A DNA stretch of 64,000 bases, from positions 17,192,913 to 17,256,912 of the forward strand of contig NC_046677.1 of assembly GCF_003369915.1 (NCBI RefSeq), read 5' to 3'. The stretch is from Drosophila miranda (taxonomy: Eukaryota > Arthropoda > Insecta > Diptera > Drosophilidae). Shown here piece after piece: positions 12,001-23,710 of this stretch. The notes under the pieces are model-generated. The model saw nothing but the letters and a program-made list of their open reading frames with translations. It did no database searches and had not been told where the DNA came from. The position numbers were made by a program, and so were the translations under genes. The number at the start of each line of letters is the position of its first letter. Position 1 is the stretch's first letter.

Positions 12001-14340
12001 CTATCTAACCGTAATATTTTGGGTAAAATAGGTAACAAAGGAAAAAATGATAAAGGAATCGGACATTTCACAGAATAAATAATTCGTGCAAACCATCGAA
12101 AGTAGTACAACAAGTTTTAATGTTAAATAGGGTTCGACTTTCGGATATCTATCAAAATACGGGATTGCTGTAAGAGTACTATCGAAAGTGTGATCGATTG
12201 GAATTGCGATATGTGATGAATATTTTTCGATATGTCCAAAGAACAACGATATCTTTTAATATTAATAATAATAATAATAACATTAATATAATAAACATTC
12301 AATTGCCATCACACTGTGCACTGTGGTCCTTTGGCTGACACTCGAGCCGTTGACAAGGCTGCCACTTAGTTTAGAGTTTTATGAGCGCAATTCGATTATT
12401 CTTCATTTACGTCAATCAATGCGGAGGCGGCTGCCTACTGCTTGCTTTTAGGCGATCCCCCGCTAATCGCTTTGTTTAAATAGTAAACGTTGCTGGAAAC
12501 AAGGATTTTTCGAAATTTAATATCACAGATGATGTGTCTGAGGCTTCTGCTTTATTGTTGTTTGTTGTTGGTTGTTGGGCCTGCCGCCGTCCTGTCTATG
12601 GAGCTGTCTGCCCAAATGTCTGCTCTCACTTCTCTGTGTCGCCCTCGTCCTGGAAGCGTATCCTTTCGAATACGAAAATCCTTTGCGGCTATGACTGCCG
12701 AAGCTGCCGCTGTTTTGTTGATTTTCATTTCATTTCCCAGCTCGGTTTTTTCCTCGCTCTCGTTCTACCTCCTGTTTATTTCGCTTTGCCGTTTGCTTCC
12801 GCAACTTTATTATAGCTTTTGGCTGAGTTGCAACTGTTTGGCTGTTTGCTTTATGCTTATGAGGGTAAGACCAATGCGTCGTATTAGCCTTGCCGCCAGG
12901 CGAGCCGTGGGAGGCGGGGACGCTATAGGCTGGGGCTAGAGCGGAAGCTGGGCTCTCTGAGAGGCATAGCTTTTGTGGATTATGAATTGGTCGTGCCGGG
13001 TGTGTGAGAATCGGGGCACTTGCACAAACTGTTGACTAAGATTATTGGCTACTTTAAGTGGCCAGCTCAAATGGGAATAGGAAAGGAATGACACATACAC
13101 CATACATTTGTAGGGTTTATGAATGTTTGAAGAACCATTCATGGATTTCTTAAATAGCAGCGATGGAAAATAAAACCCCGGTTCCGCACAAATGACGCGG
13201 ATGGAACTGATTCGCTGTATAAAATTCCCATAATCAAAGGGATACGAATTCGAAATTCGGATAGACATTATATTTTTAATAAGGTATTCTACAATGTTCC
13301 CTGCTTTACTTTCAGATAATCTTCATTAATTTTTCGTCTATATCATTGGAACAAATTAAACTTCGTTTATAAAATGTTGCTGATCATTATTCGTAAATGT
13401 TTTGTTTTTAATAATTGAATAATATAATAATAACAAAGACTAAATGTGGAATAAACGGCAACATTATTTGTTGTAAATGCCATCATTATGTATGTACTAG
13501 TGGACGTAATCGTGCGCCAACCCCCGGCTTACATATCAGACGACTACGATTGCCAAAAACTTTTTTATATAATAGAGATTATTTCACGGTACTTATGTAC
13601 ATACTTGGGGGAAAGGTTTGAAAAGTGGATTAACTTTCTCGGAGCGTCTCTTACAATTTAAAATAAATATAAGATAGGTACATTCCGCCGAATTATTGAA
13701 TTTATTTAATAAATCAATAATTCATTTAAATGGTACTAAAATGTTTATCCCACCATAACAATCACATTTACTTTACGTTGTCAATTTAAGTGTTTTGAAT
13801 ACCTATGATTTTCTTACTAAACATTGCCAAAGGGTAAAGAGTAAAATAAAATAAAAAGAATAAATACAAATTTGGATACGAATATTTTTAATATAGTTTG
13901 GAAATTAATTGAAACCTGAATGTATCCTTGCTAAAACAGTGTACTGGGTAGGAAGGAATAATTAACCCAGACTAATAAATAATGTCCATAAAGTTCTTAT
14001 TTGAATGGTGATACTACCACAACTTTTCATTTATTCCGCATCGTGAAGATAAATTATTCAGGAAGAATGGCACAAGTGCTTAAAATTATTTCGACACAGA
14101 ACACTAATAAATGTTTCAAAAGGGAAATACAAAATATTTGTTATTTTTAAGGAATAAAGATTTTAGAATAGTTGAATTATTTCTGTTTTCCAGTCGCTTT
14201 TATCATTCTCGTCTGTCAATAACTTTCAATGAATATCCATTTCTTGCACATCAACTCCTCTACAAGTCCAACAATTTTAAAACATTTATTTTTAAAGTCT
14301 CACGTAGAAATGAAATCTTTCAAATCCTTGATAGACTGAA
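6011..14340. other. Long intergenic tract, no gene seen
   Basis: No frame carries a recognisable domain. The tract is a typical fly mixture of AT-rich segments and T- or GTT-rich segments. It holds a 9-bp perfect hairpin at 8823-8840 (AAATGCCTT, TGAA-type loop) and a (TAA)6 run at 12263-12280. It may hold distal regulatory elements of VGlut, but I cannot show any. Confidence 0.5.
12263..12280. repeat. (TAA)6 microsatellite
   Basis: Six uninterrupted TAA units lie in an AT-rich stretch. Confidence 0.85.
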
Positions 14341-15010
14341 CACTCATCAATGAGTTTGCTGCGGCGGTGCTCATTCATAAATCGCTCCTTTTTTGAGCTT
14401 CGAGTTTGGAGTTTGGAGCAATCAAGCCAGCGGAGCAGACAGGGAAAATATTCAAAATGGCTGACATTTTGTGTACGGGACCGAGAAGTAGAGCCAGAGC
14501 CAGAGCCAGCGCCAGACAGGAGGAGAATGTATATGCTCGGGTATATGGCAGGGCAGGAAAATAATGGAAAATGGCCTGGCAACATGATAATAGCATTTCA
14601 CGCACGACTGAGATTCGCATGCCAGCCCGCGACGTATTCCCATGCCGCCCACTCACATCAGGCCATGTACTGGAGGTGGGAAATCCGGGCTCCTGATTGG
14701 TTTGGCCCAGCCAGGTGGCTCGGCCGCCCCGACTCCCGGTCAGGACGCGGCTTGCTACTGTTGCCATCAACCCTCGACCAATGCTGGGTACGGCATTCCG
14801 GCACAGCCCGTCCGCATTCCTGGGCCTGCGCAGCTCCCGGCCGGAGAGCTTTTCACCACACGGAGGCCAGTGGGAGCGAGCGAGACGGGCGGGTCGATTA
14901 TGCTCTGCCAGAGCATAATCTGGACCAGGACATCCATCTGGGCAGACAAGAAAGGCGAATGCGAATGATGTTAGTTTCACTTCGTGCGTTGTCCTGCTGA
15001 GGCCAAAGCG
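14341..15010. other. GC-rich block with long frames on both strands
   Basis: A 216-codon frame opens with ATG at 14350 (+), and a 201-codon frame overlaps it on the minus strand (14980-14375). Neither translation has a domain, a signal peptide or a fly-like composition; both are rich in Arg, Pro and Gly. Overlapping frames on opposite strands are expected where high GC suppresses stop codons. I therefore describe the block as noncoding, possibly regulatory, and do not call a gene. It contains a perfect palindrome at 14896-14920. Confidence 0.4.
14896..14920. repeat. Perfect 25-nt palindrome
   Basis: The 12-nt arm GATTATGCTCTG is followed by one C and then its exact reverse complement CAGAGCATAATC. 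It would form a cruciform or serve a dimeric binding protein. Confidence 0.8.
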
Positions 15011-15487
15011 AGCTCGGAGCTGCGTTAGTGCTGCATCTGGTATATAGCCCCATGTGTAAAGAGAGAGGGGAATGTGTGTATATATATAGTGAAAATATTC
15101 TTAATAATACTACGCAATTATTGAGTGATAATCAGATTGCTGCAATACACGCAAATGTTAATAATTTCCCCTTGGTGACCCCGAAGAACTCCTTCGTAAT
15201 ACCCTTGAAAGGGAAAATTCTTTTCATGCGTTCCCACGCTTCCAGTTTCCAGTGGTCGGAAAATTCCAGTGCATATACTACGCTCCTCCCCCATACCCCT
15301 ACCCTTCTGCCGTCATTCAACCCTCCAGTTCAGGACGCGACTGAGATAGCTGCTTATATACTCAGCCCACAGCCCACAGCCATCCCCATCCCCATCCCAA
15401 TCCCCCCACGCCACCTGTCCTGGTCCTGGGACCTTGTATGATCCTCTGCGAGGTCTACGACGCCGCTGAAAGTGACCTGCCTATCAC

Positions 15488-15579
15488 ACAGTCTTCAGAC
15501 AGAGTTGAATTCGGATCGCCATCATCCTCGTCGTCGTAGCCTGCCGCCGGTCTCGTGGTCAACTCTGTCTGAATGTTGT
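15488..15579 (+). ncRNA. MicroRNA-like hairpin, candidate
   Basis: A perfect 15-nt inverted repeat, TTCAGACAGAGTTGA (15494-15508) and TCAACTCTGTCTGAA (15559-15573), surrounds a 50-nt loop. The stem extends outward through one C-U mismatch, two G-U pairs and three Watson-Crick pairs, giving two 21-nt arms. The size and pairing fit a fly pre-miRNA, although the terminal loop is longer than usual. I recognise no known mature sequence. It lies 1.5 kb upstream of the VGlut start codon. A structured DNA element is the alternative. Confidence 0.25.
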
Positions 15580-17068
15580 CGTCCCACTTTTTAAGTTTTT
15601 AATTAGTTTATTGAAAGTTTTTACTCCCAATTATTTTTTCTCGGGGCGTGTGTTGCTAGAAAATGTGAGAATGACGTCCAGTCATACAACTGAAGTTAAA
15701 CCCAAAAATCAAATCGGTTATGTAATCGTTACTTCTATTTTTCCATTCCATTCCGTTCCATTTCATTCGCAGCGTATCGTGTTGAGTGTCAAGCTATAGA
15801 ATCTGTTATCTGTGTACCTTATTTGTGATATCATAACCAAACGCAACAAATAGTTTATAATAATCAACCAATTTTGTTGCCTAATAATAATCATTTAACA
15901 TAAACGCGACTAACGGAAACTGTGGAACAAGAGGCGATTACATAAGCACGACCAGCGGCGAAATGGATTACGTAACACTCGTGTGGCATGTAAGTAGGCG
16001 GAATTCGGAAAGGTCATGAGTACAAAGGGAAAATACCGAGGAAAAAGCAGAGATCACAGATAAGAGTTATGAGCTTACAAAACTGAATGTCAAGAAAAAG
16101 GACCTAGGTGTACACTATTTTATCTAGAGGTGTACTGGAACAGGATAAGCTTTTATTACATATTTAAAAAAAAAAAAGAATTGGCTGGCACTACATTAAC
16201 ATTATTTTTTCTGCCGAACACTGATCTAAACTAAACGCAAGGCCAAATTTTTTGAAATTCCTCAAATGGTTTAGATACAAGGGACTTCACGTCCCTAAGA
16301 TAATTTTCAAGCAATGTGCCTCCCAATTTCCTGTTAATGCAATCAGTTTTAGACCCTCTTCTAGGTCTTTTTGAAAAGGATTCGTTCCAAAAAATCTTCT
16401 CAATCTTCTGGCCCACATTTAATGAAGCATGAATTGCAATCAAAATATCTATCAAAGCAAGAAATGCGAACAAAATACTTTTCCGGCTTACCACCACCCC
16501 CACATCACCCTCCCACCGCCAGGCCCCACTCACACATAAAAACACAAATAAATTTATGAACATAAGCAGCTTACAACAAATGTGGAAAATGGTGAAGCTC
16601 TGCAAGGGCTTTCCTTATCAGCACCAGCACACAAATTGGCGAACAAATTAATAACTGGTACAAATCTCTTTTGCAGGCACTGTGAATGAAGAAGCAACAG
16701 CCCACTGCTGAGGAGAGCATCTTCGTACTAGCCAATACGGCGGAAAATCAAAATTAGATGGCGGCCAAGTGAAAATCCCCCTTTCTAGCCGAAGGTTAAG
16801 ACGTTCAATTATTGCTGGCTTCACAGAAATTAATCGCCAGCCAATTCGCCACGCCCATTGGCACGGTAAGCCGCCGTGAAGTTGGAAGCAAAGTACGGGC
16901 ATATTTATGCGCACAAGTGATAACCACGGAACGGTCAACGGAGCAGAGCATTCGCTGCGCTAGGAAAGGTACGGCACGGGCACCACAGTGAGCCAAGTGG
17001 GAGATCCATAACCGGAGTCAGAACAAGAGTGAGAGCCGGGAGGTTTCGGCCACTGCCACAGCATCACC
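15580..17068. other. VGlut upstream and 5' UTR region
   Basis: This holds the proximal upstream sequence of VGlut. There is no clear TATA box next to the ATG at 17069, and I could not place the start site. A minus-strand frame with ATG at 16563 and stop at 16231 (110 codons) lies here and is discussed as a finding. Nothing else coding is visible. Confidence 0.45.
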
Positions 17069-20000
17069 ATGAAGGGCTTGACGGCGTTTAAGGAGAAGGC
17101 ATCGGGCGTGTTTGGCGGGTGAGTGCAGAACGAATCGAATATGATATGATATGACACTAAACAGCAGGGTTTTGGTACTTCTAAGCGATAAGGCAATTTC
17201 TAGTTCAATATAGATTTTTTTTGGGGAGAATTTCTAGAACAAAATTTTCTATGGAATTTTGTAACACTCTGAAAATTACATAAGTACATATAGCAGATAG
17301 ATTTAGAAAAAGAATTTGAATGGATGATATACTTTACTTATAGTAGAATGAAATTTTCCCGTAACGAGAATTTTTACCCTCTTATATAAATAGAATTATG
17401 GTATATACAGAAAAAAGTATGAACAAATTTTGTTCTTGCACTTAACTTTTGTTGACCAGTGTAGAAAGATGACGATGGGCAATATGCCGAGAATGAAATA
17501 TGATTGCAATCAAATGGACTTTAGAGGGAGAACAAAAAAATAAGAATTTAATTTAACGCAACGCTGATCTCGGTAGAGGTTGGATGAACTTGACCTGGCA
17601 GTCCGGGATAATGCAGCACACAATACGCGTATATTCTTGGTGGATATTGGTGCATACCGCCGACTAGCCGGCGTCGCGAAACTTTGGCACGTGTCTGCCC
17701 CCGGAAAGTTGTAAAATTATTGGCATGCTTAACAAGTCATTAAAGGGGAGTGACGACTTTCCAGGAGTTCCAGGAGTTCCACGAGCGGTGACAACAAACG
17801 CCTCGGCATGCCGGGCCGCTCACCGGCGCCTCAGGAATTCCGTGCACGTTGCCAGCACGTGCCCACACGGAAGCCGTTGACAGCGACGATGACTCCATCA
17901 CCTTGGTCTCCTCGAATACAATAAAGTAGTGAAGCATATTGGGCAAACACTCGCACACCATTCGGTCGTTCATTCATACATTCATGTGAGGCGTTGGTAT
18001 GCAATTTTATGGGCACGCCAGGACGGGATAACTGATTTCTCAAGGACCTTGGGCGCAAATTAGAAATTGGAACAATAGGTGGAGTCGCTTTCATTAAGGA
18101 ATGTGTTGCATGCCAACGAAAGGCTGCAGATGAAATTGATTTTTACGAGCGTTTTATTCATCCGTTGCCGGGATCTGTGGCTGAAGCCCTCAAGGGGCAC
18201 TCGAGGCGCGCGCGGCGCGAAGAAATTGGAATGCCTCAAGAGGCAAGAGAAAGCTGAATGAGTTCCTTCTCATTGCCAGCGAAAATGAAATTAGAATTGT
18301 CATTGAAGACGCGGTCGTGTCGCTGACGTGCCCCCGCCCCAATGACCTCCACCACCATTAGCACCACGAGTACCATAGTATCTCAGTTGTCAAGGCAAAC
18401 AGAATTCTATACGAGTATATACGAGTGCGTACATCTACCCTATTTTTATCTAATGGCTGCTTAATGGGCGCGCACTTGTGGCCAAGTTAAAGTCAGATGC
18501 GAGTTTCCATAAAATGCTGAAAATCCTTCAGCTTTCCGCTCTCCTATTCTCGTCTCTGGCGCCAGTTAGCAGTAATCTATGCGGCGCCAAAGAGTCTACA
18601 ACATTTTTACTGACAATCAAACCCGCCAAACAAGTGGCTGGAAGAACTTTAGCGCCATGGATAGTTTTTGGCGAGACAGCAAAAATAAGTCAATGATATA
18701 TGTATGTAAGGATGATTTTCTTAAACTAGACGACGACAGGATGCTCTAACGATAAAGGCAGGGAAACTGGAGGGGTAATGGATTGGTTGTCGAATGATTG
18801 TATATGTATATCGTAGATTTTTGATAGAATTCGATTAAGACAGAATATCTTTATAAATCCGACCTTAAATAGCCCATTTAAATCAAATATTGATGCAAAT
18901 TGATAAGCAGCTGTTGAATTCCAAAGATTTTTGGCTTAGGAAGACCTAAACTGATTCCCAGATAGTCTCTGGCATACCTTAGGAGGGCTTTTGAATGTCT
19001 TGAGAATCAGCCGCCGCTTTCGCAACAGCTTTCGTTTCGGCACATAACAAACCTAATGACGGGCATTACACAGCGCTCTCCCTTTCGAAGGGCAGATAAA
19101 AATTGCCGCATAAAATTGGCGTCGGACGAGGCGTCCTTAAAGTCGGTCAACGCACAAGACGTCGGAAGGACTTCTCGGCCTCTCTGTGGGGCGGGCTTCC
19201 CGGTCCTGCGTGACCAGACGAGGGTAGCTTTAGCGGCAGACAGTTGAGTTATGTGACAGGCGGCGACGACGACGACGACGACGAGAAAGTTATCCACTGT
19301 AGTGGCTTGTTTTTGGCTGGTGCCTGCTTATTAGTTTGTAAAGCATACTTCTCGGGAGTTTGTCTGGATATCTATGTAGAAAAATGCCAATAGAGAGGGG
19401 ATATCCAGAGGTTATCATTCTGGATGTGTCACTTAACCAGTGTTAATGGGAGGGTGGGGTAGACCACCACTATGTCATCTAACAACTGCCATCAATCAGT
19501 GAGCGACAAGGTCTTGCACAGTGTTTAAACTGTGTTCGACCCACAAAAGGTCTCGGCGGGGAAATCAAATCGGAAAATACGATTTCAGATTGTCACCTGG
19601 TCGAATCAACTTTAAATACTTGAGCCCGCAGCCCTGCTATCACCACTTAATAAAATTGAATTTCTTTCAAACTGAGGGAGCTGCCTCCCTCTGGCAATGC
19701 CTTCCCCATTCCTACATTCAATGGAATTCCTTGGGGACGGCACTAAGACGCAGAACAACCACCTTGATCGGGGAGGGTGTCAACCGCTGCCCTAACAAGC
19801 AGAGAATGTTTGTCTTTTCACACCCTCTTCCTGACCTGTTGATATGGCCTGTTCCAGTTCTAATTGGCATGAATTATGTCCATCTTTTCGCACGCCCTTT
19901 TCCCCTTGCAGCCTCAAGCCGAACATGGAGAAGTTCGAGATATCTCAGAGCTACCACACCGGACACGGCGGGTACGAGGAGATGGAGGGCGGCGAGCGCG

Positions 20001-23000
20001 AGGGCCACGGACCCGGCGGCGGCCACGCCTACGACGACGACGATGACCGGCCCGACTCGCCCGCCTCGTTTGAGGAGATAGAACGTCCGCCGCTCCGGAA
20101 GATCGACAAGTACTGCAAGGCGGAGTGCCCATGCATGCCAGCCCGCTACACCATCGCCACCATGGCCTGCGTGGGTTTCATGATCGCCTTCGGCATGCGC
20201 TGCAATATGTCGGCGGCGAAGCTAAAGGGCGAGCACAACGGGGTAAGTAATGCTGGCAATAATTGAGGGACTGCTATACTTTTATATTCATCGAAAATAC
20301 TCTTGGCCACACTTCTGTAAGTACGCCCGAAGAAACAGGTGTGGGGGCTGGTCTTTGAGCAGAGTTTTGATTAGATGAAATCTGTGAAAATGTCTAGAAT
20401 GCTTCTTTTTTGGATGTTGATACTTGCGTTTTTCCATATAACTTGAGTAGGCTACACCCAACTCCGAAAAGCTAATGAATGGAGCTACTCGTCTCAGTCG
20501 CTTTCAAAAACTTTGTAGCTTAAGCTTACCGTCTGGCAAAAAATTTAAATTGTTGCCTGGAAAGAAAGTAAAATTTTGTTGTTTTGTGTATTCTAAAATC
20601 TTACTTCCGCATATATTCGAATGGAATTTTCAATATAAAAGATGCCAAACAATACATTTATGGGAATGAGAGGAAAATTTGCTTCATTTAGCAAAAAGCT
20701 GCTGTCAATTAGGGTGTGTGGATGGATACTCAAAATCGCTCAAAAGTCATACAGGAAAAGCCACGCCCACACAAACATACACAGGGAGAAACGCCCTGTA
20801 TGTGTGCCCTGTATGCCATCCGGCTTGACGCTCGTTAATAAAGGCCCGCGGCACTTTTTAATGACTGCTGCTTTCCCGCTCATAGTTCATATTTTGTCTC
20901 TTTCGCGTTATTGCAGACGGTTTTCATGAACTGGACGGTTGCCGTGGAGAGCCATGTGGACTCGTCCTTCTTCTGGGGCTATCTGGTGACGCAGATTCCC
21001 GGCGGCTTCATTGCATCCAAGTTTCCGGCCAACAAGATATTCGGCCTGTCCATCGTCAGCTCGGCAACGCTGCATCTGTTCGTGCCCTTTGCCATGACGC
21101 TGATGCACGGCCACGTGGTGATTGGTGTGCGCGTGCTGCAAGGACTCTTCGAGGTAAGTAACCAGATTCGATTTCGCCGCAGATCAAAGCCAAGGATTAC
21201 GATTGCGTGACGTTGCGAAAAGGGAGGGATTGGTCCGGGGATGGGTCTAGATTTTGTCCTATGATAAAGCAAATACATATGTGAAATGAAAACATGTCCT
21301 GAGCCCTTAAGAGGGGATATGGGTGGAAGAAAGGGAGAATAACAAAAGAATTTATTTTAATGTGATTTCTTTGTGCCCAAGTCTATCATTTTTCTTTCTG
21401 GTTACTCAATTAGAGATGTGGCTGAGGAAAGATTTTTCACGATACGAACGGGAGAAAAGGCTTTTGTACTATTGTACCATTATTTTTACTATTATATATT
21501 ATGGGAAATTCATCGAATAGAACGTTGTACAGTGGGCTTCGGCCTTTTCAGCTTGCTAAATCATTAATTTCTGAACGAATGAAGATATTTTCATACTAGT
21601 AAGCGCTTTTTTGATTTTATATTCTGATATATGTACATATATGTATATTCATTCCCTATGATTTTCGTAGCTATATGGCTCGGCTACTGATGCTGATCAA
21701 GAATATATATAATTTATGGAGTCGAAAACACTTTCTTCTGGGTGTGACAGGGTGTCTGTCCACCACATAACTAGTATAATACTATAATCATTGAGAATAA
21801 ATAGTATAAAAATAGAAACATGTAATCGTACATATAGTGTACTCTATATTCTTTCTCTCTGAAAAAATGGTCAACCTCGAAGGCTCATATTTCCTTAACT
21901 ACTCGTAAAAATCTCTTTGAAAGCACTGAAAAAGTATCCATAGCGCTCACTCAAAAAATGACCTGTGCCACGTCTTTTCGGCTGATGCCCCACACAGTGC
22001 GTTCAGAAGAACGACACTTTATATGACACAAGCCAAAGATAAAAATACATATTTTCGTATCAACGTCGCTAAAATACAATATAAGTCCATTGATTTCCGA
22101 ATCCCAAACAAAAGATGGACCAAGTCCTATCAGACTGGTTTTCGTTTAGTCTATCCTAGCCAGTCTATTCTCTTGAGAAAACTTTGCCTTTACATCCAGA
22201 TAAATCTAGTTCCTATTTAATTACCTAGGGTGTAACGTATCCGGCCTGTCACGGCATCTGGCGGTTCTGGGCGCCACCCATGGAACGCTCTCGTTTGGCT
22301 ACCCTAGCCTTTTCGGGATCCTATGCTGGCGTCGTGGTGGGGCTGCCCCTGTCCGGGCTGCTGGCCGATACCGTGGGCTATCAGGCGCCGTTCTATGCCT
22401 ACGGGGTGTTTGGGATTATTTGGTACATGTTCTGGATATGGCTATGCTTTGAGAACCCGCGAAAGCATCCGGCCATCAGCATTCCCGAGCTGAAGTACAT
22501 CGAAAAGTCGCTGGGAGAGTCCGCCCATCCGACGATGCCATCGCTGAAGACGACGCCCTGGCGGGAAATAATGCACTCGATGCCGGTCTATGCCATCATA
22601 GTGGCCAACTTCTGTCGATCCTGGAACTTCTACCTGCTGGTCTTGTTCCAATCCTCGTTCCTCAAGCACAAGTTCGGCTTCAAGGTGGAGGAGGCTGGCT
22701 TTGTGGGATCCCTGCCTCATCTGATCATGACAACGATTGTGCCGTTCGGCGGTATGCTGGCGGATCATCTGCGAAAGAATGGCATCCTGTCCACCACGAA
22801 TGTGAGAAAGCTGTTCAACTGCGGTGGGTTTGGGATGGAGGGCCTGTTCTTCCTATTCGTGGCACATTCCTCGACGGCGGTGAGTAATGGGGGATCTAGA
22901 TTTTCCGGCTGTGTTCTAAGATATTGATTCCAGACGGGAGCCATGTTTGCCTTGACTTGTGGCGTGGCCTTCAGCGGGTTTGCCATATCAGGCTACAACG

Positions 23001-23710
23001 TCAACCATTTGGATATTGCTCCACGCTATGCGAGTATCTTAATGGGTCTCTCGAACGGTATTGGCACGCTGGCAGGGATCATAGTGCCATACGCACTGGA
23101 TGGTCTCATACAGGCCAATGTAAGTAGCACGATCTAAAATTTAGATAATCCAGGTTATACATATGAAAATCGTTGTAGCCCACTGGCTGCTGGACCACTG
23201 TGTTCACCCTGGCCGCATGTGTTCATCTGGTGGGCTGCACTTTCTACGGCATCTTCGCCTCTGGAGAGCTGCAGCCCTGGGCCGAGCCGCCGGCCGAGGA
23301 GCAGCAGGTGTGGGCCCCACCGGCGGGAGCCATCACCAACACGGATCCCAGCCAGGCAGGCATGATGGGCAACTACATGAAGGAGACCTCATTCGTAAGT
23401 CGCACGCAGGACTCTAGTGATCTCTAACCCCGACTGCTTTTGTTCTACCTCATCCGTGTAGGGTGCACCCGAGTACAATGAGCAGAGCCAAATGCAGCAA
23501 TCAAGTTCCATTAGCTATGGCGCCACCGGGCACGTGGCCAACAATCCATTTGCCATGGCCGCCAGTGCCCCCATTGCCGAGGAACCCGCCCCGCCGCCGT
23601 ACGACGATGTGGCCTACAACTACGACTACACGCAAGGACAACCCCAGCCGGGACAGCCAGGCCAGCCAGGACAGCCGCCGTACGACCCGCAGTCCTACCA
23701 GCAGCAATAA
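17069..23710 (+). CDS. VGlut: Vesicular glutamate transporter (SLC17 family)
   Basis: This SLC17 family protein loads glutamate into synaptic vesicles using the proton-pump electrochemical gradient. The coding exons are 17069-17118, 19912-20242, 20917-21153, 22229-22879, 22934-23119, 23179-23394 and 23462-23710. All introns are GT-AG and in phase, giving 639 aa. The ATG starts [16 protein letters not shown]. An acidic cytosolic N-terminus with an Asp run (58-62) leads into the first membrane segment (about 96-116) containing R113 in [21 protein letters not shown] (143-157) and [20 protein letters not shown] (197-216), with R199 and E206, are family signatures. Further membrane segments follow to about 525. 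The C-tail is Pro/Gln-rich with a PPPY motif (601-604). The first intron (2.8 kb) is the longest. The gene is intact, and I recognise it as the orthologue of fly VGlut (CG9887). Confidence 0.97.
17119..19911 (+). other. VGlut intron 1
   Basis: This 2,793-nt intron in phase 2 splits a Gly codon after residue 16. The donor is GTGAGT and the acceptor is a T/C-rich tract ending TTGCAG. It contains a (CGA)7 run at 19264-19284 and no recognisable nested gene. Its size makes it a plausible enhancer location, but no element can be identified by eye. Confidence 0.85.
19264..19284. repeat. (CGA)7 microsatellite
   Basis: Seven uninterrupted CGA units lie inside VGlut intron 1. Confidence 0.85.
20243..20916 (+). 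other. VGlut intron 2
   Basis: This phase 0 intron has donor GTAAGT and acceptor TTGCAG. It is AT-rich in its middle and contains no other gene. Confidence 0.88.
21154..22228 (+). other. VGlut intron 3
   Basis: This phase 0 intron runs from donor GTAAGT to acceptor CCTAG. It separates the Glu206 codon from the [11 protein letters not shown] signature. It is AT-rich and has no nested gene. Confidence 0.85.

Noticed and set aside
12126..12140. tRNA B-box-like GGTTCGACTTTC
   Set aside because: There is no A box or cloverleaf around it. The same applies to GGTTCGACAGACC near 9212.
12531..12939. Frame from ATG 12531 with a signal-peptide-like start (MMCLRLLLYCCLLLVVG)
   Set aside because: The hydrophobicity comes from GTT/CTG-rich low-complexity DNA that is common between fly genes. 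The rest of the frame has no domain and I see no promoter or poly(A) signal.
19521..20081. 186-codon plus-strand frame over the start of VGlut exon 2
   Set aside because: It runs through intron 1 and out of frame in exon 2; the spliced VGlut frame explains the exon.
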